A stretch of 64,000 nucleotides of DNA from Desulfobacca acetoxidans DSM 11109 (GCF_000195295.1 NC_015388.1:1922001-1986000), one strand, 5' to 3'. Positions 15,537-26,339 are shown, numbered from the stretch's first letter. The notes: generated from the sequence alone by a model not told the origin. Program-made: numbers and translations.

Positions 15537-17567
15537 ATGCGTAATATCAACAGCCTAACACCTGTTTTTTGTCCACGCAGTGTCGCGGTCATCGGCGCCT
15601 CTACGGTGGCGGGCAAACTCGGCCATGATATTCTCTATAACCTGATTCATGCCGGTTTTCCCGGGCCTATCTATCCTATCAATCCCAAGGCCGACCAGGT
15701 CCTGGGGCTGGCAGCCTATAAACAGATCGGCGACGCACCCAGCTCCCCGGACCTGGCCGTTATTGTCATCCCGGCCCGCGCCGTCGCCGGGGCTATAGAA
15801 CAGTGCGGTCAGGCCGGGGTCAAAGGTGCCATTGTCATCACCGGTGGTTTTGCCGAAGCCGGGGAGGAGGGGGAAAAACTTCAGGAGGAGTTGGCCCAAG
15901 CCGCCAGGCGTCATAACGTCCGGGTCATTGGCCCCAACTGCCAGGGTATCAACAACCCGCACCATAACCTCTGCGCTTCCTGGCCGCTGTTGACCACCAG
16001 GGGCGCCATGGCCTTTATCTCCCAGAGCGGTACTGTGGGGGCGGCCTTGATGGATTGGGCTTCCCAGGAACTACTGGGCGTCAGCGTCTTCGTCAGCCTG
16101 GGCAACCGGGCCGATATCGATGAGGCCGACGCCATTCAGTATTTTAATCAGGATCCCCATACCAAGGTCATTGCCTTGTATATCGAAGGAGTAAAACGGC
16201 CCGTCTATTTTCTGGATGCCTTGGCCGAGGCTACCAAACCGGTGGTCATCCTCAAGGCTGGCCGCACCAAACAAGGCCGTCTGGCGGCTGAATCCCATAC
16301 CAAGTCTCTGGCCGGTCAAGACGCAGTCTATGACGCCATCTTCCGCAAGTACAAGGTGCACCGGGCCGAGACGATTGAAGAGCTATACGACTTTGCCAAG
16401 GGTCTGGCCTATCTTTCCAAACCCCGTGGCCGTCGGCTGCTCAATATCACCAGCTCCGGGGGGGCTGCTATCCTGGCCATTGATGCGGCGGAAAGGTTAG
16501 GCTTCCAACTGCCGCCGCCTTCGCCCGTCCTCCAGGCGAAGCTCAGGGAGATAGTGCCGCCGCACTGTGCCGTGGGTAATCCCGTGGACCTCACCGGCGA
16601 TGTCATGAGCGATCCGGGCCTCTATGCCAAGGTCATCGACGCTTCCCGGGTGGAATATGACAACCTCGTAGTTATCTTTGGCGATCCGGTTCCTGGCGCC
16701 CACCAGATCGTTACCCCAAACGCTCAGGAACTGGTGATTTTTTTAGGCGGGGCCGAGGTGGAACGTCAGGAGGTCCCGCTCATACATCGGCGAGGTATTC
16801 CCGTCTTTCCGACGCCGGAACGGGGTCTGGGAGCCCTGCATCAGTTTTTCCGCTTTGAGCCAATGCCAACCGTGGGACCGATTGAGCCTTCTGCCATTCA
16901 GGAACTAAGCCTGGTTCCGCCGAGTGAAGCTGCCGCCCTCTTGGCCAAACACGGAATTCCGGTGGCCGCCTGTCCCTTGGCCACCACTGCCGATGAGGCC
17001 GTAACCCTGGCGGCACAGTTCGACAGCCCGGTGGCCTTGAAAATCTGGTCTCCTGACCTGCCCCACAAAACCGATGTGGGCGGAGTGCGTCTCAATCTCA
17101 CCACCGAGGACGAGATCCGCTCGGAGTGTCAAGACTTGGTCAAAACCGCCCTTACCCATGTTCCCTGGGCTCGCATCGACGGCGTCACCGTCTCGCCCAT
17201 GGCCAAACCGGGAGGGATGGAGGTTATTTTAGGTATCCTGACCGATCCCCAATACGGCTCCACCCTGATGTTCGGTTTGGGGGGCGTCTTCACCGAGATC
17301 TACCGGGATGTACAGTTCTGCCTGCTGCCGGCGGCGGATGAGGAACTCTGGGAGTTGATCCGCTCAATTAAAGGCTATCCCTTGCTGGCGGGTGCCCGGG
17401 GATTTCCCCCTTTGGACCAGGAGGCCTTGTTGCTGACCATGAAGGCCCTCGCCCGGGTGGCTACCTCGAATCCCCAGTTGGACCAGATCGAGCTCAACCC
17501 GCTCCTGGTCTATGAACGAGGCGTTTTCGCCGTAGATGCAAGGATGTACAGCCGGGTGAGTAGTTGA
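15537..17567 (+). CDS. Acetate-CoA ligase (ADP-forming), fused alpha-beta
   Basis: Converts acyl-CoA, ADP and phosphate to acid, CoA and ATP (or the reverse). 676 residues from ATG 15537, preceded by CGGAGGAG. Residues 1-450 are the CoA-binding/ligase-CoA half (SVAVIGAS, FISQSGTVGAALMDW, and H254 in ESHTKSLAGQDAVYD, matching the phosphorylated His loop). Residues about 460-676 are the ATP-grasp beta half (LAKHGIPVAACPLA, ALKIWSPDLPHKTDVGGVRLNL, MFGLGGVFTEIYRDV). A paralogue lies at 45297. Exact acyl substrate cannot be read from sequence. Confidence 0.9.
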   Translation: MRNINSLTPVFCPRSVAVIGASTVAGKLGHDILYNLIHAGFPGPIYPINPKADQVLGLAAYKQIGDAPSSPDLAVIVIPARAVAGAIEQCGQAGVKGAIVITGGFAEAGEEGEKLQEELAQAARRHNVRVIGPNCQGINNPHHNLCASWPLLTTRGAMAFISQSGTVGAALMDWASQELLGVSVFVSLGNRADIDEADAIQYFNQDPHTKVIALYIEGVKRPVYFLDALAEATKPVVILKAGRTKQGRLAAESHTKSLAGQDAVYDAIFRKYKVHRAETIEELYDFAKGLAYLSKPRGRRLLNITSSGGAAILAIDAAERLGFQLPPPSPVLQAKLREIVPPHCAVGNPVDLTGDVMSDPGLYAKVIDASRVEYDNLVVIFGDPVPGAHQIVTPNAQELVIFLGGAEVERQEVPLIHRRGIPVFPTPERGLGALHQFFRFEPMPTVGPIEPSAIQELSLVPPSEAAALLAKHGIPVAACPLATTADEAVTLAAQFDSPVALKIWSPDLPHKTDVGGVRLNLTTEDEIRSECQDLVKTALTHVPWARIDGVTVSPMAKPGGMEVILGILTDPQYGSTLMFGLGGVFTEIYRDVQFCLLPAADEELWELIRSIKGYPLLAGARGFPPLDQEALLLTMKALARVATSNPQLDQIELNPLLVYERGVFAVDARMYSRVSS

Positions 17568-17610
17568 TGCGGGTGTTCAGCCTTGGAACCGAAGCCGAAG
17601 GTAGCTCGAA

Positions 17611-20265
17611 ATGGCCGAAAAATATACTAAAGCCCGTTTTTGGAAGTGTGCCCTTCAGGTGAATTCTGCTATGTATATCAATTACCGGGGTGATGCTCAT
17701 GGAATGACTGAAGATGAGTACAATCGCGAACTCTTAAGAGTATGTCGTGAAGAAGAAATCTCTATCATTGGATTAGCCGACCATGGCAATGTGGATGCCG
17801 TCGATGCCATCCGTGAATTAATGGCCCAGGAAGGAATCGTTGTCTTCCCCGGTTTTGAAATTGCTTCTACTGAAAAAGCTCATTTTGTCTGCCTTTTTCC
17901 CGAGACAACATCCAAAGACCAGTTGACCCGCTATTTGGGAGCCTTAGGGTTGACCAATCCAGCCGCCGGGATTTGGCCTTCGAATCTGGGCGGCAATGAT
18001 CTGTTCTCCAAAGTTAATGAGTTAGGCGGAATTGCCTATGCCGCCCATTGTATCGATGACAATGGCGTACTTTTTCGAAAGCTTCAACATGTCTGGCGAA
18101 ACCCTCTGCTTAAGGCCGCGCAAATACCGGGAGCTCTGGATGATCTAAAAAATGAAGAGGAAAACGGCTATCGCCAAATACTGCTCAATAGAAATCCGGA
18201 CTATCGAAGGGAGCGGCCGATTGCCATTATCAATGCCAAGGACGTGGCACGCCCTGAGGATCTCCGCAACCCTAAAGCTTCGTGCCTTATAAAAATGACC
18301 AGGCCATGTTTTGCGTCATTCAAGCAGGCCTTTCTGGATCCGGAGTCACGAGTAAGACTGAACTCTGATGTTCCAGAAAAATATTACTCCCGCATCGAAT
18401 CGGTGAAGTCTACCGGAGGCTATCTGGATGGCCTGGAAATCGATTTCTCCGAGCATCTCAACGCAGTGATTGGTGGAAGAGGTACGGGTAAATCGACTCT
18501 GCTGGAATGTATCCGCTATGCCTTGGAACTCCGACCTCTCGCTAAGAACGCCCAGAAACAACATGATGAAATCATCCGTGAAAATCTGGGAAAAGAGAAG
18601 GGGCGTATAGAACTGACAATCCGATCGTCGGCCATGCATGGCAAACGTTTTTTGATTTCCCGCCGCTATGGGGAAAGCGCCACGGTCAGAGACGAGTTCG
18701 GCAATCCCTCGGCGTTTTCTCCTGCAGATGTGCTGCCCCGTATAGAAATTTACGGACAGAACGAGATTTATGAGATTGCTCAGAACCCTCAGGGGCGGCT
18801 TAGACTTCTCAACCGGTTTTTGGATATTGACAACCGGCAGTTGGATCAGCGCCTTGAAGAGATCGCTAGGAAGTTGAAAGACAACCGGAAAGCCATCCTA
18901 CAGGAACAAGAGAATCTGGCGCAAGTGGAGGATGAAGTCTCTCGTTTGCCAAAGTTGCAGGAGCAAGTGGAACAGTTTAAAAAGCTGCGGTTGGACGAGA
19001 AATTGAAGATTATTCCCCTGCTTGAGAGTGAAAAACGTCTGTCTGGACGTGTCAGCGAAGAGATCGAGAACTTGGAGACCGCTTTTATCGGGGTCGAAAA
19101 TAACCTTCCGGATACAATATTTCTTAGTGATAACACGCTCAAAGGTCTTCCCCATGAATCAGCTTTACAATCTATGCGGACTTTTCTCGATGAACTGACA
19201 AGAGATGTTCGAGGGTTTGTCCAGCAAACCCAGGAGAAGATCGCTGCATCAAAGGATAAGATACTTGGATTGCAAGAAACCCTTGCAGCTTCCATCAGGG
19301 TCGAAGAGGAGGCCCTCGAGAAGGCCTTTAGAGAGATACCTTCCTACGAGGGACGCAGTGGACCAGAGATCGGTATGCAATATCATACATTACTTAAAGA
19401 TATCGAGCGGATTCGACCGAAAGAGGTCCTGCTTGCCAGTCATAACGAAGTTAAAACCGAGTTGTCTAGAATGAGGAGAGCTTTCCTTAGTGAATTATCA
19501 GAGGCCCGAGCGCAAAGGTCTGCCCAATTACAGAGAGCCTTGAAAAAGGTGAATCGGAGACTAACCGGCAAGCTCAGGTTAACCGTTTCCCCTGAGGCGG
19601 ATCGAGGACCTCTGATGGAATTTCTAAATGCATGCGGACTTGAGGGGGTCGGTCTCAAACGCCTAGCCTGGATTGAGGCGGCAGAAGATTTCTCTCCCCT
19701 AAAACTGGCCGAAATGATTCGCAATGGGGTAGGTACGCTAAAGCAGCCCAACTGGGGAATCACTCAATCTGTTGCCGAGGCCCTCGTAAAATTGCCCCTC
19801 GCAAAATTAATGGAAATCGAGGAGCTTGAACTGCCCGATACAATATCCATCGAGTTGAACGTGTCACCCGCGGGAAAGGAGAACTATCGTCCTTTAGATA
19901 AGCTTTCCACCGGGCAGCAGTGTACCGCCATCTTACACATTCTCCTTTTGGAAAATCTGGATCCTCTCATTATGGACCAACCTGAAGACAACCTGGACAA
20001 TGCATTTATAGCAGATAGAATTGTTGCCGAACTGCGGTCGGCAAAGATTGCCCGGCAATTCCTGTTCGCTACCCACAATGCGAACATCCCGGTGTTTGGT
20101 GATGCAGAGTGGATTGGGGTTTTTCAGGTTGTTGACGGACATAGCGAGATACCGGAAGAGCTGCAGGGAGCGATTGATCTTCCCGAGATTCAACAGAAGG
20201 CGGCGGAGATTTTGGAGGGAGGTAAAAGCGCCTTCATCCAACGGAAGGAGAAATATGGCTTCTGA
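17611..20265 (+). CDS. PHP phosphoesterase-ABC ATPase fusion (TrlF-like), probable defence protein
   Basis: 884 residues. N-terminal PHP-type domain (residues about 28-230: YRGDAHGMTEDEY, GLADHGNVDAVDAIR, GFEIASTEKAHFVCLF, AAHCIDD). Then a SMC/ABC-type ATPase split by a coiled coil: Walker A G288-G-R-G-T-G-K294-S, coiled segment about 400-650, signature L765-S-T-G-Q-Q, Walker B L-I-M-D789-Q-P-E792-D-N-L-D. ARFWKCALQVN near the start supports ATG 17611. Such PHP-ABC fusions are found in anti-phage and conflict modules; the architecture resembles proteins annotated as TrlF family. The next gene starts 12 bases on and is probably its partner. Confidence 0.8.
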   Translation: MAEKYTKARFWKCALQVNSAMYINYRGDAHGMTEDEYNRELLRVCREEEISIIGLADHGNVDAVDAIRELMAQEGIVVFPGFEIASTEKAHFVCLFPETTSKDQLTRYLGALGLTNPAAGIWPSNLGGNDLFSKVNELGGIAYAAHCIDDNGVLFRKLQHVWRNPLLKAAQIPGALDDLKNEEENGYRQILLNRNPDYRRERPIAIINAKDVARPEDLRNPKASCLIKMTRPCFASFKQAFLDPESRVRLNSDVPEKYYSRIESVKSTGGYLDGLEIDFSEHLNAVIGGRGTGKSTLLECIRYALELRPLAKNAQKQHDEIIRENLGKEKGRIELTIRSSAMHGKRFLISRRYGESATVRDEFGNPSAFSPADVLPRIEIYGQNEIYEIAQNPQGRLRLLNRFLDIDNRQLDQRLEEIARKLKDNRKAILQEQENLAQVEDEVSRLPKLQEQVEQFKKLRLDEKLKIIPLLESEKRLSGRVSEEIENLETAFIGVENNLPDTIFLSDNTLKGLPHESALQSMRTFLDELTRDVRGFVQQTQEKIAASKDKILGLQETLAASIRVEEEALEKAFREIPSYEGRSGPEIGMQYHTLLKDIERIRPKEVLLASHNEVKTELSRMRRAFLSELSEARAQRSAQLQRALKKVNRRLTGKLRLTVSPEADRGPLMEFLNACGLEGVGLKRLAWIEAAEDFSPLKLAEMIRNGVGTLKQPNWGITQSVAEALVKLPLAKLMEIEELELPDTISIELNVSPAGKENYRPLDKLSTGQQCTAILHILLLENLDPLIMDQPEDNLDNAFIADRIVAELRSAKIARQFLFATHNANIPVFGDAEWIGVFQVVDGHSEIPEELQGAIDLPEIQQKAAEILEGGKSAFIQRKEKYGF

Positions 20266-20277
20266 TAGAGGTGAAGC

Positions 20278-21540
20278 ATGTTAAAAGCAGAGCTTTTAGA
20301 GATTATCGCCAACGGGGAGAACTCGGGAGTAGAGTTCAAACGCGATGACTGCCGCCCCGAGCAGTTGGCTAAGGAAATTGTAGCCATGGCAAATCTCCGG
20401 GGTGGCATGATACTACTCGGTGTTGAAGATGACGGGACAATCAGCGGCATCCAGCGTCGCAACCTTGAGGTATGGGTTATGGATACTGTCTTTGCTGCTA
20501 AAGTCCATCCGATGATCATCCCTTTCTATGAAGAAGTTGCACTGGAGGAAGGGAAAAGGGTTGCAATTGTATCATTCCCTCTGGGAACGACAAAGCCTTA
20601 TGTTCTTCGCCACAACAATAGGGAAGAGATTTACATTAGGGTCGGCAGCACCTCACGACCGGCTACCAGAGAACAGCAGGCCAGGCTTTTTGCCAGCGGC
20701 GGGATTCTGCATCCGGAACTGCTGCCGGTTGCCGGCACTTCTTTCAAGTCGTTGGACCTGGAACGGCTGCGAGATTATTTTATCAACGTCATCCATGACC
20801 TCGATGTCCCAAAGTCAGATGGTGCCTGGATTCAGCGTCTGATTGCCCTTGGATTTATGGTGGAGGTCCTGGAATCTACCCCGGTTTGCACGATCGCGGG
20901 ATTGCTTCTCTTCGGTGTTTCTCCACGGCGGTTTTTGCGGCAGTCCGGCATCCGCGTCCTGGTTTTTGAAGGGAATGACAAGACCTATCGTGCTCTTCTT
21001 GACAGAGTTCTTGACGGGCCTCTAGTGGGGCTATGGCATATTAATGAAGGCGGAGAGAGGATGTTGACCGATACTGGTTTCGGCCTTATTGATCGATTTG
21101 CAGAGATCGTCCATCCTTTCGTTTCAGAAGAGAGCGACATTATTAATGAGAATTTCAGACGAGAACGGCGTTGGCTCTATCCATTGGAGGCAATGCGCGA
21201 GGCGTGCATTAACGCCTTGGCACATCGGGACTGGACCAGATCAGTGGATATCGAGGTGGGCTGTTATTCGGACCGCATGGAATTCATCAGCCCCGGCGCC
21301 TTACAGAATACTATGACGGTGGAAAAAATGATCGCTGGCCAGCGCTCACCAAGAAATCCCTTGATTGTTGAGGTGCTGCGAGATTATGGTTATGTTGAGG
21401 CGCGGGGCATGGGAGTGCGTACCAAGATCATCCCTTTGATGAGGCAGCAAAATCGAGTTGAGCCGATCTTTGAGGCAACGGATGATTATCTCAAAACGAT
21501 TCTGCCGCGCAGAAAAACTTGCATTTATGGCATGCCTTGA
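20278..21540 (+). CDS. AlbA_2/Schlafen-type DNA-binding protein with C-terminal HATPase
   Basis: 420 residues. N-terminal AlbA_2 domain (EFKRDDCRPEQLAKEIVAMAN, GGMILLGVEDDGTISGI, EIYIRVGSTSRPATREQ). C-terminal GHKL-type ATPase (EAMREACINALAHRDW with the N-box, FISPGALQNTM, GYVEARGMGVRTKI). The layout is that of COG2865-type ATP-binding regulators often annotated as transcriptional regulator or RecG-like. Short spacing from the PHP-ATPase gene and GAGGTGAAGC before the ATG suggest a two-gene operon in which this protein senses or regulates the ATPase; that role is inference. Confidence 0.8.
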   Translation: MLKAELLEIIANGENSGVEFKRDDCRPEQLAKEIVAMANLRGGMILLGVEDDGTISGIQRRNLEVWVMDTVFAAKVHPMIIPFYEEVALEEGKRVAIVSFPLGTTKPYVLRHNNREEIYIRVGSTSRPATREQQARLFASGGILHPELLPVAGTSFKSLDLERLRDYFINVIHDLDVPKSDGAWIQRLIALGFMVEVLESTPVCTIAGLLLFGVSPRRFLRQSGIRVLVFEGNDKTYRALLDRVLDGPLVGLWHINEGGERMLTDTGFGLIDRFAEIVHPFVSEESDIINENFRRERRWLYPLEAMREACINALAHRDWTRSVDIEVGCYSDRMEFISPGALQNTMTVEKMIAGQRSPRNPLIVEVLRDYGYVEARGMGVRTKIIPLMRQQNRVEPIFEATDDYLKTILPRRKTCIYGMP

Positions 21541-21640
21541 CTTCTTTCTCAAATCAATTCCGTGAATCAATTAACTTGCCCCACAATCAAAATTAAGCGA
21601 AAATATACCGTTAATTTACTGAGCGGGAGCACAACGTAGC

Positions 21641-24139
21641 ATGGAGACGCGCTACAATCCGGCGGTTATCGAAGCTAAATGGCAGCAGTATTGGGAAGAG
21701 CAGGATCTTTTCCGGGTGACTGAGCTGTCCGATAAATCGAAATATTATGTCTTGGAGATGTTTCCCTATCCCTCCGGGCGGATTCATATGGGCCACGTGC
21801 GCAATTATACCATCGGCGACGTGGTGGCCCGTTACAAACATATGCAAGGATTCAATATCCTGCATCCCATGGGCTGGGACGCCTTCGGCATGCCGGCGGA
21901 GAACGCCGCCCTGGCCCACGGTGTGCACCCGGCCGCCTGGACCTATGAGAACATCGACTACATGCGGCGGCAACTCAAGTCCCTGGGTTACAGCTACGAT
22001 TGGAGTCGGGAATTGGCCACCTGCGACCCCGACTACTATCGTTGGGAGCAGTCGGTCTTTATTGAGATGTTCCGGCGCGGCCTGGCTTATAAAAAGTTGT
22101 CGCCGGTGAACTGGTGTGACCACTGCCAGACGGTGTTGGCCAATGAACAGGTGGAGGATGGCGCCTGCTGGCGCTGTCACCAGCCGGTGGCCCTAAGGGA
22201 GCTGGAACAGTGGTTTTTTAAGATAACGGACTATGTCGAAGAATTGTTGGAGTACTGCGACCGTCTGCCCGGATGGCCGGAACGCGTCCTGACTATGCAG
22301 CGTAATTGGATCGGCAAGTCCCATGGCGCCCAGATTGAGTTTGCCATAGAGAGCCTGGATGGGGTGATCACGGTCTTTACCACCAGGCCGGACACCCTTT
22401 TTGGCGCTACGTTCATGAGCCTGGCCCCGGAGCACCCTTTGGCCCCCAGGCTTGCCCAGGGAACCCGCCAGGAACAGGCCGTCCAGGAATTTATCCAAAT
22501 CTGGAAACAGCGGGATCGGAGCAAAGGGGTAGTGGATGAGTTGGTGAAGGAAGGCGTCTTTACCGGCCGCTACTGCCTCAACCCGGTAACCGGCTGGCGG
22601 ATGCCTATCTATGTGGCTAATTTTGTCCTTATGGAATACGGTTCCGGCGCGGTCATGGCGGTGCCGGCCCATGACCAGCGGGACTTTGAGTTTGCCCGAA
22701 AGTACGATCTTCCCCTGGTGGTGGTGATTCAACCGTCCGACCATACCCTGATAGCCGAAAATATGGCGGCCGCCTATGAGGATCCGGGGGTGTTGGTCAA
22801 TTCCAAACAGTTTGACGGCCTGGCCAGCGAGACGGCCAAGGATGCCATTACCGCCCACCTCGAAACCTTGGGATTGGGTCGACGCTCTATTCACTACCGG
22901 TTGAAGGATTGGGGGATTTCCCGACAACGATACTGGGGTGCTCCCATACCGATTATTTACTGCGAACGTTGTGGAATGCAAACCGTCCCGGAATCAGACC
23001 TGCCGATCCGGCTGCCGCTGGACGTGGAGATTTCCGGGGAAGGCGGCTCGCCCCTGGCCAGATTAGACTCTTTTGCCAAGACTATCTGTCCGGTCTGTGG
23101 GGGGCCGGCCCGACGGGAAGTGGATACCATGGATACCTTTGTGGAATCCTCTTGGTATTTTCTGCGCTACGCCTGTCCTGATTATCAGGAGGGGATTCTG
23201 GACCGGCCCCGGGTAAACTATTGGATGGCGGTGGACCAATACATCGGTGGTATCGAACACGCAGTCCTACACCTGCTCTATGCCCGGTTCTTCACCAAAG
23301 TGCTGCGGGACCTGGGTTATATCCAGGTGGATGAACCTTTCACCCGTTTGCTGACCCAGGGGATGGTGCTCATGGATGGCGCCAAGATGTCCAAATCCAA
23401 GGGCAATGTAGTGGATCCGAATGAATTGATCGGGACCTATGGCGCTGATACTACGAGACTTTTCTGCCTGTTTGCCGCGCCGCCCGAAAAAGATCTGGAA
23501 TGGTCGGACCAGGGGGTGGCCGGGGCCTTCCGATTTCTCAATCGAATCTGGAGCCTGGTGAAGGAATTGCTTGAATCCTTAAAATCGGCGCCCCCTTGGC
23601 GCGGAACCGGCGCCGAACTGTCGCCTGAACTGCGGCGGCTGCGCCAGAAGGTGCATCAGACCATCCATCGGGCCACCAGCGATATTGAAGCGCGTTTCCA
23701 CTTCAATACTGCTATTGCCGCCCTCATGGAGTTGGTTAATGATCTCTATAAAGCCCGTGAGGAACCGGCGACTGATCCCTCCTCCAACCATCTGGCCGCC
23801 TCCGTCTGGCGGGAGGCGATTGAGGTCTTGATACTCATTCTCAGCCCCATGGCGCCGCATCTGGCCGAAGAATTGTGGCATCATCTGGGCCACCCGACTT
23901 CGGTCTATCACGAACCCTGGCCCCAGGCCGAGGCCGCAGCCATGGCGGCCGACGCTAGATTGGTGGTTATCCAGGTGAACGGCAAGCTCCGCAGCAAGAT
24001 TGAAGTGGCGGCCGCCGCCAGCGACGAAGAGATCAAGCGCCTGGCCCTAACGGATACTCGTATCCAGGAATTGCTGGCCGGCCAGCAGGTTAAAAAGGTG
24101 GTAGTGGCCCGTCGGAAACTGGTCAATATTGTCGTCTAA
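21641..24139 (+). CDS. leuS: Leucyl-tRNA synthetase
   Basis: Charges tRNA-Leu. 832 residues, class I synthetase. The HIGH motif is H49-M-G-H52 within [21 protein letters not shown] is K582-M-S-K-S586 within [15 protein letters not shown]. The CP1 editing domain carries [12 protein letters not shown], and zinc-type cysteines (CDHCQTV, CERCGMQ, CPVCGG) are present. The C terminus is the usual LeuRS-specific domain ([13 protein letters not shown]). Complete and typical. lptE and holA follow on the same strand, a common Gram-negative order. Confidence 0.98.
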   Translation: METRYNPAVIEAKWQQYWEEQDLFRVTELSDKSKYYVLEMFPYPSGRIHMGHVRNYTIGDVVARYKHMQGFNILHPMGWDAFGMPAENAALAHGVHPAAWTYENIDYMRRQLKSLGYSYDWSRELATCDPDYYRWEQSVFIEMFRRGLAYKKLSPVNWCDHCQTVLANEQVEDGACWRCHQPVALRELEQWFFKITDYVEELLEYCDRLPGWPERVLTMQRNWIGKSHGAQIEFAIESLDGVITVFTTRPDTLFGATFMSLAPEHPLAPRLAQGTRQEQAVQEFIQIWKQRDRSKGVVDELVKEGVFTGRYCLNPVTGWRMPIYVANFVLMEYGSGAVMAVPAHDQRDFEFARKYDLPLVVVIQPSDHTLIAENMAAAYEDPGVLVNSKQFDGLASETAKDAITAHLETLGLGRRSIHYRLKDWGISRQRYWGAPIPIIYCERCGMQTVPESDLPIRLPLDVEISGEGGSPLARLDSFAKTICPVCGGPARREVDTMDTFVESSWYFLRYACPDYQEGILDRPRVNYWMAVDQYIGGIEHAVLHLLYARFFTKVLRDLGYIQVDEPFTRLLTQGMVLMDGAKMSKSKGNVVDPNELIGTYGADTTRLFCLFAAPPEKDLEWSDQGVAGAFRFLNRIWSLVKELLESLKSAPPWRGTGAELSPELRRLRQKVHQTIHRATSDIEARFHFNTAIAALMELVNDLYKAREEPATDPSSNHLAASVWREAIEVLILILSPMAPHLAEELWHHLGHPTSVYHEPWPQAEAAAMAADARLVVIQVNGKLRSKIEVAAAASDEEIKRLALTDTRIQELLAGQQVKKVVVARRKLVNIVV

Positions 24140-24240
24140 CAGCCGCTGATATCAATACAACTAGACTGACGGCGAAAGACGCGACGCTTTTAAGCCCGGT
24201 ACTTTTTAGTCCTCCGCATTCAGGACTCAATTGAGGTTGT

Positions 24241-24792
24241 ATGCAAGACAGTAATCAATTCAGACGTGGTGTAAGTCGGAGACGGTTGACGTTTCTCATG
24301 GTGTGCCTGTTAGGGTTAACGTCGGCTTGCGGTTATCAGGTGGTGGGATCGGCGCCGGCGGGGGCGGACCGGCCGCAAGCCACCATAGCTATTCCGCCCT
24401 TTGAAAATCGTTCCATGGAGGTCGGCCTGGAAACCATCTTTGCCAATGATCTCCTGCGGGCATTTGGGGACGGGGGCTCCGTCCGGGCCAAACCGGGGGA
24501 TGAGGGTGCAGATTATCTCCTCCTAGGAACCATTAAAAAGCTGGAGCATTCTTCAACCGCCTACCTCGACATCGACCGGTCCCTCGTCCGTCGGGTGACC
24601 GTCACCGTGGAGATAACTCTAAAGGACTTCAGACAGAATAAGGTGATCTGGAAGAGCACCGAGATGATCAAGGCGGACTATGTCGCAGAAAATTATTACT
24701 CCATCGGTGAGGCCAATCGGACCCAGGGCATCCGGCAGGCCTCAGCCCGGTTGGCCCAGCGGGTCTACGACAAGATTAACGTCCTGCTCTAA
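24241..24792 (+). CDS. lptE: LPS-assembly lipoprotein LptE
   Basis: 183 residues. N-terminal signal with C30 in LLGLTSACGYQV, a lipobox followed by the CGYQ sequence common in LptE. The body (IAIPPFENRSMEVGLE, DYLLLGTIKKLEH, RRVTVTVEITLKDF) matches the LptE fold. It plugs the LptD barrel in the outer membrane. Its place between leuS and holA is conserved in many Gram-negatives and supports the call. Confidence 0.9.
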   Translation: MQDSNQFRRGVSRRRLTFLMVCLLGLTSACGYQVVGSAPAGADRPQATIAIPPFENRSMEVGLETIFANDLLRAFGDGGSVRAKPGDEGADYLLLGTIKKLEHSSTAYLDIDRSLVRRVTVTVEITLKDFRQNKVIWKSTEMIKADYVAENYYSIGEANRTQGIRQASARLAQRVYDKINVLL

Positions 24793-24851
24793 TAGTCATT
24801 CATTGCAATTCTTTAAAAAGCACTACAAGCCATGAAAATCATTTCCTGGCA

Positions 24852-24872
24852 GCACAGGCTTTTTGGTCTGTG
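24852..24872. repeat. Imperfect CACAGGCT-family palindrome
   Basis: GCACAGGCTTTTTGGTCTGTGC, imperfect arms, in the lptE-holA gap and preceded by CATGAAAATCAT, a short string also at about 15438 and 61520. Confidence 0.6.
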
Positions 24873-24922
24873 CAGGTGTTTTTTTCCCATTTAATCGGTA
24901 ATGCCGTACTGCGACCATATTC

Positions 24923-25954
24923 ATGTCCCATATCCTGCTTGAACGTCACTTAAAAATCTCGGCCCTCAAACCGGTTTATCTGTTCTATGGGGAAGAGGAG
25001 TTTCTCGTCCGACGGGCGTTGACGCGCCTGGAGGATTGGCTGGCCCAAAAAGAGGATTTGGCGGCCAGAACCAGCCTGGAAGCAGGGGAAATCAGTCTCT
25101 TAGAAGCATTAACGGAGGCGAGGTCTCCCCAGCTCTGGGGTGGTCGGCAGTTGGTAATTATCTGGCGTATGGAGCGCTACAAGGCCAAGGAGTTGGCCGC
25201 CCTGGAGAGCTATCTGGCAAACCCGGCCTCCCAAACCTGCCTGGTCTTGGTAGCCATAGGACTCAAGAGTAAGGACGTGCAGACGCACCGCATCTGGCGG
25301 CGCCTCCAGGAGCAGGATGCGGCTTTGGGGTTTTTCCGACTGCGCGAGAATGAATTACCCGGATGGCTGCAGAAGGAAGCCAGGCAGTTGGGAAAAATGC
25401 TGAGTCCGGATGCGGCGCGGCAACTCATCGAGGCAGTCGGCTTTAATCTGCTTGATCTGCATCAGGAACTGGAAAAACTAGTTTTGTATGTCGGGAAAGA
25501 GCAGACGATTACGGCCGAAGCTGTCGCCCAGCTCAGCAGCCATGGCCGCACCCATTCGATCTTCGAGTTGGTTGATGCCTTAGGTCAGAGCCGGCCGGAT
25601 AAGGCCCTCAAGGTTTTGAACCGGCTCCTGGAATTGGGAGAGCCGCCAGCTATTATCCTGGTCATGTTGGCCCGACAGGTCCGTCTTCTGATGCGGACGC
25701 GCGAGGCGTTGAGACGGGGGCTGGGATCGAAGGAACTTGCCCAAACATTGGAGCTGCCCGGTATCGTGGCGGAAAAGCTGCAAAGGCAGGCCGGTGGCTT
25801 CCGGTTGGCACAACTCCAGGATCATCTCATCCGCCTGCACGAAGCGGATTTAGGTTTTAAAACCGGAATGGCTCCCCCCCACCTGCTCTTGGAAAAGGTT
25901 ATCTTGGAATTGTGCCCTCTGCCGGCTCTTAGGCATCCGAAGAGAGGGCATTAA
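24923..25954 (+). CDS. holA: DNA polymerase III subunit delta
   Basis: Clamp-loader subunit that opens the beta clamp. 343 residues: KPVYLFYGEEEFLVRRAL at the N terminus, LESYLANPASQTCLVLVA, FNLLDLHQELEKLVLYVG and the C-terminal collar with RPDKALKVLNRLLELGEPP and MLARQVRLLMRTRE. Typical length and order. Its 3' end overlaps the convergent rpsT gene by 26 bases. Confidence 0.95.
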   Translation: MSHILLERHLKISALKPVYLFYGEEEFLVRRALTRLEDWLAQKEDLAARTSLEAGEISLLEALTEARSPQLWGGRQLVIIWRMERYKAKELAALESYLANPASQTCLVLVAIGLKSKDVQTHRIWRRLQEQDAALGFFRLRENELPGWLQKEARQLGKMLSPDAARQLIEAVGFNLLDLHQELEKLVLYVGKEQTITAEAVAQLSSHGRTHSIFELVDALGQSRPDKALKVLNRLLELGEPPAIILVMLARQVRLLMRTREALRRGLGSKELAQTLELPGIVAEKLQRQAGGFRLAQLQDHLIRLHEADLGFKTGMAPPHLLLEKVILELCPLPALRHPKRGH

Positions 25955-26201
25955 TGTGGCGGGTCAGCCGGGAGATTTTGCGAGCTGCGGTTTTCCAATG
26001 CATGGTGCCCTGGGCGGCAACCCGTTGGATTACCGGTGCTGCCTTCTGTAAGGCAGCCTGAGCCTGCTCTGGCTGGTTTTGCGAGACGGCCGTCCGAACA
26101 GCCTTAACTAAATTCTTGACCCGGGTTTTACGGCTTAGATTGCGGATTCGCCGGACCTTGCTCTGTCGGTCGCGTTTCATTACTGAACGGTGTTTGGTCA
26201 A
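25929..26201 (-). CDS. rpsT: 30S ribosomal protein S20
   Basis: 90 residues, Lys/Arg-rich three-helix protein binding 16S rRNA. TTG at 26201 was chosen over the internal ATG (26180) because AAGGGAGGA lies eight bases upstream and the protein then reads MTKHRSVMKRDRQSKVRRIRN, matching the usual MANHKSALKR start. A TTG start fits the known weak, regulated initiation of S20. Convergent with holA, overlapping it by 26 bases. Confidence 0.93.
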   Translation of the reverse strand: MTKHRSVMKRDRQSKVRRIRNLSRKTRVKNLVKAVRTAVSQNQPEQAQAALQKAAPVIQRVAAQGTMHWKTAARKISRLTRHINALSSDA

Positions 26202-26339
26202 CTACTAATCCTCCCTTGAAATTATCCCAAGTACTCAGGGCTTAACCTGTAACTTAAAAATTATGCAATATTGTCAGGATGATAAGCTGAAATGATCAGG
26301 TTCAACCTCTTTCAGACTATTCATTTTACTTATTTTGTC

